Part shown: positions 34,835-35,335 of the stretch, piece after piece
Position numbering within the stretch: position 1 is the first letter of the stretch
Layout: every line of letters begins with the position of its first letter
NCBI GenBank assembly: GCA_022565335.1
Contig: JAIUMY010000026.1
Span: 1-35,335, forward strand
Direction of reading: 5' to 3'
Source: Opitutales bacterium
GTDB taxonomy: Bacteria > Verrucomicrobiota > Verrucomicrobiia > Opitutales > T3Sed10-336
Length of the DNA stretch: 35,335 nt
Program-made: the position numbers and the translations under genes
The notes under the pieces: generated by a model
Database searches by the model: none
What the model was told of the DNA's origin: nothing
What the model saw: the letters and a program-made list of their open reading frames with translations, nothing else

Positions 34835-34965
34835 CGCGCAGGGACACGAGGTCCCCGCTTGGTGCAAAAAGCGAACGGGGGCCTTGCGCCCCTGCTCGTA
34901 ACGCTTCGGAAAACGGAAATGCCGCCACTATTCGGCAGCGAGCGGGGACTTCATTTCCCTGCGCG
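34835..34965. repeat. Nested ~131-base imperfect inverted repeat
   Basis: The outer arms 34835-34844 and 34956-34965 pair perfectly over 10 bp (CGCGCAGGGA/TCCCTGCGCG). After a 6-by-6 internal loop, 34851-34859 pairs with 34941-34949 over 9 bp (GTCCCCGCT/AGCGGGGAC). The ~81-base centre contains a further hairpin, GGGGC (34878-34882) with GCCCC (34888-34892). Could be a folded RNA, a cruciform, or a small palindromic repeat element. Confidence 0.75.
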
Positions 34966-35072
34966 CAACACTCCAGAGGCGTCGGAAACACCTTAGTCTC
35001 ACCATTAGTGCTTAGGTGACCGCACAATGCGCTCAGCGGGATTTCGCTGTGGCTCAATTTGCCGCTTCTTCA

Positions 35073-35090
35073 GCCGCAGCCAGCTGCGGC
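35073..35090. repeat. Perfect 7-bp GC-rich inverted repeat
   Basis: GCCGCAG (35073-35079) pairs with CTGCGGC (35084-35090), loop CCAG. No T run follows on either strand. Confidence 0.8.
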
Positions 35091-35335
35091 CTTGGCGAAC
35101 CACGCCCTACTGATACGATCGCATTCTTCAACCTCTGCCTTTTTGCAAAAATCCAAGCCGGATTGTCTATTTGAGCGATACATGTCGCCGCAATTTGTGG
35201 GCAAAAAAATAAGGATCAATGTTGACAAGGAAGAGAGGGGGGGGGGGTATTTTGGAATAATTAGATTTTTAGCCATAGAAAAATTGTGTACAAAAGAAGT
35301 TTTTGGATGCTCACTTGATTGTTTTATTCGGGTGA

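Larger units (their letters stand above)
34563..35335. other. Hairpin-rich non-coding stretch after nuoI
   Basis: About 770 bases without a supported gene. One frame is open on the minus strand (34428-35057), but it reads through the nuoI end and its translation is low-complexity, without a family motif. The stretch has at least four strong inverted repeats, listed separately, and a small GTGCC/GGCAC hairpin at 34573-34586 just after nuoI, without a T run. Phrases such as GTAGCTTTAGCGAAGGCGGG (on the minus strand, near 34747-34766) look like dispersed intergenic repeats seen in this phylum, from memory. The last 150 bases are AT-rich and end in an 11-G run. Confidence 0.6.

Noticed and set aside
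34835-34965. Integron attC site
   Set aside because: Size and inverted repeat invite it, but I see no matched RYYYAAC and GTTRRRY core sites at the ends and no integrase or cassette genes.
34428-35057. 209-codon open frame on the minus strand
   Set aside because: Overlaps the end of nuoI in antisense and reads across the inverted repeats; no family motif and no credible start context.
35219-35247. Possible fourth copy of the 26-base motif (TTGAC followed by a G run)
   Set aside because: Only the TTGAC and the G run agree; the AATTTAAA core is absent.
1-35335. CRISPR array, tRNA, rRNA or prophage genes
   Set aside because: No regularly spaced repeats, cloverleaf-like sequence, rRNA signature or phage structural gene was seen on either strand.

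Overview
The window looks like a chromosomal segment of a Verrucomicrobiota bacterium, probably of the Opitutae / Puniceicoccales type. The strongest clue is a 53-residue small basic protein (6106-6267) of a kind I know only from Verrucomicrobiota and Chlamydiota. Secreted proteins with SHD1-like domains, a DUF5069 protein, a diphosphate-type phosphofructokinase and a REP-associated-type tyrosine transposase (RAYT) agree with this. Almost everything here is housekeeping or conserved chromosomal sequence. The accessory parts are the transposase copies and a hairpin-rich stretch at the right end.

Layout. 1-598: 3' part of a RAYT-like Y1 transposase gene, cut by the window edge. 732-2873 (-): secreted GH123/DUF4091-like protein with two C-terminal SHD1-like repeats, divergent from rpmB (L28, 3060-3290, with its own terminator). 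3376-6054 (+): glutamate-receptor-like potassium channel, sugar nucleotidyltransferase and secreted histidine phosphatase. 6106-7870 (-): DegT-type aminotransferase, CutA and the small basic protein, ending at a UUCG-loop terminator. 8010-9170 (+): membrane-anchored PA14-like protein. 9234-16149 (-): a tightly packed set in transcription order of TPR-like secreted protein, hpt, HtrA-type protease, unknown secreted protein, FG-GAP propeller protein and DUF5069 protein. 16242-19269 (-): hslR-like gene, pfp and argG.

19388-20437 (+): a complete RAYT-like transposase. A related 26-base AT-rich motif lies on each side of it and also just after the partial copy at the left end. 20799-22443 (-): small membrane protein and an SDR-type protein. 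22529-22897 (+): cupin. 22894-24451 (-): hflX and a small membrane protein. 24569-25294 (-): acetolactate decarboxylase. 25396-26709 (+): folC. 26810-34562 (+): nuoBCDEFGHI, the peripheral arm of complex I plus the NuoH membrane subunit. The last 773 bases have no credible gene and hold several strong inverted repeats.

Function. The nuo genes couple NADH oxidation to quinone reduction and proton export, but nuoA and nuoJ-N are not in the window. pfp, argG, hpt and folC serve glycolysis, arginine synthesis, purine salvage and folate metabolism. Several cell-envelope proteins (protease, propeller, PA14, TPR, GH-like) suggest a large exported proteome. I found no CRISPR array, recognised defence system, prophage, rRNA or tRNA. 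The least explained items are the RAYT-linked 26-base motif, the nested inverted repeat at 34835-34965, the secreted gene cluster at 9234-16149, and the terminator abutting the hslR start.
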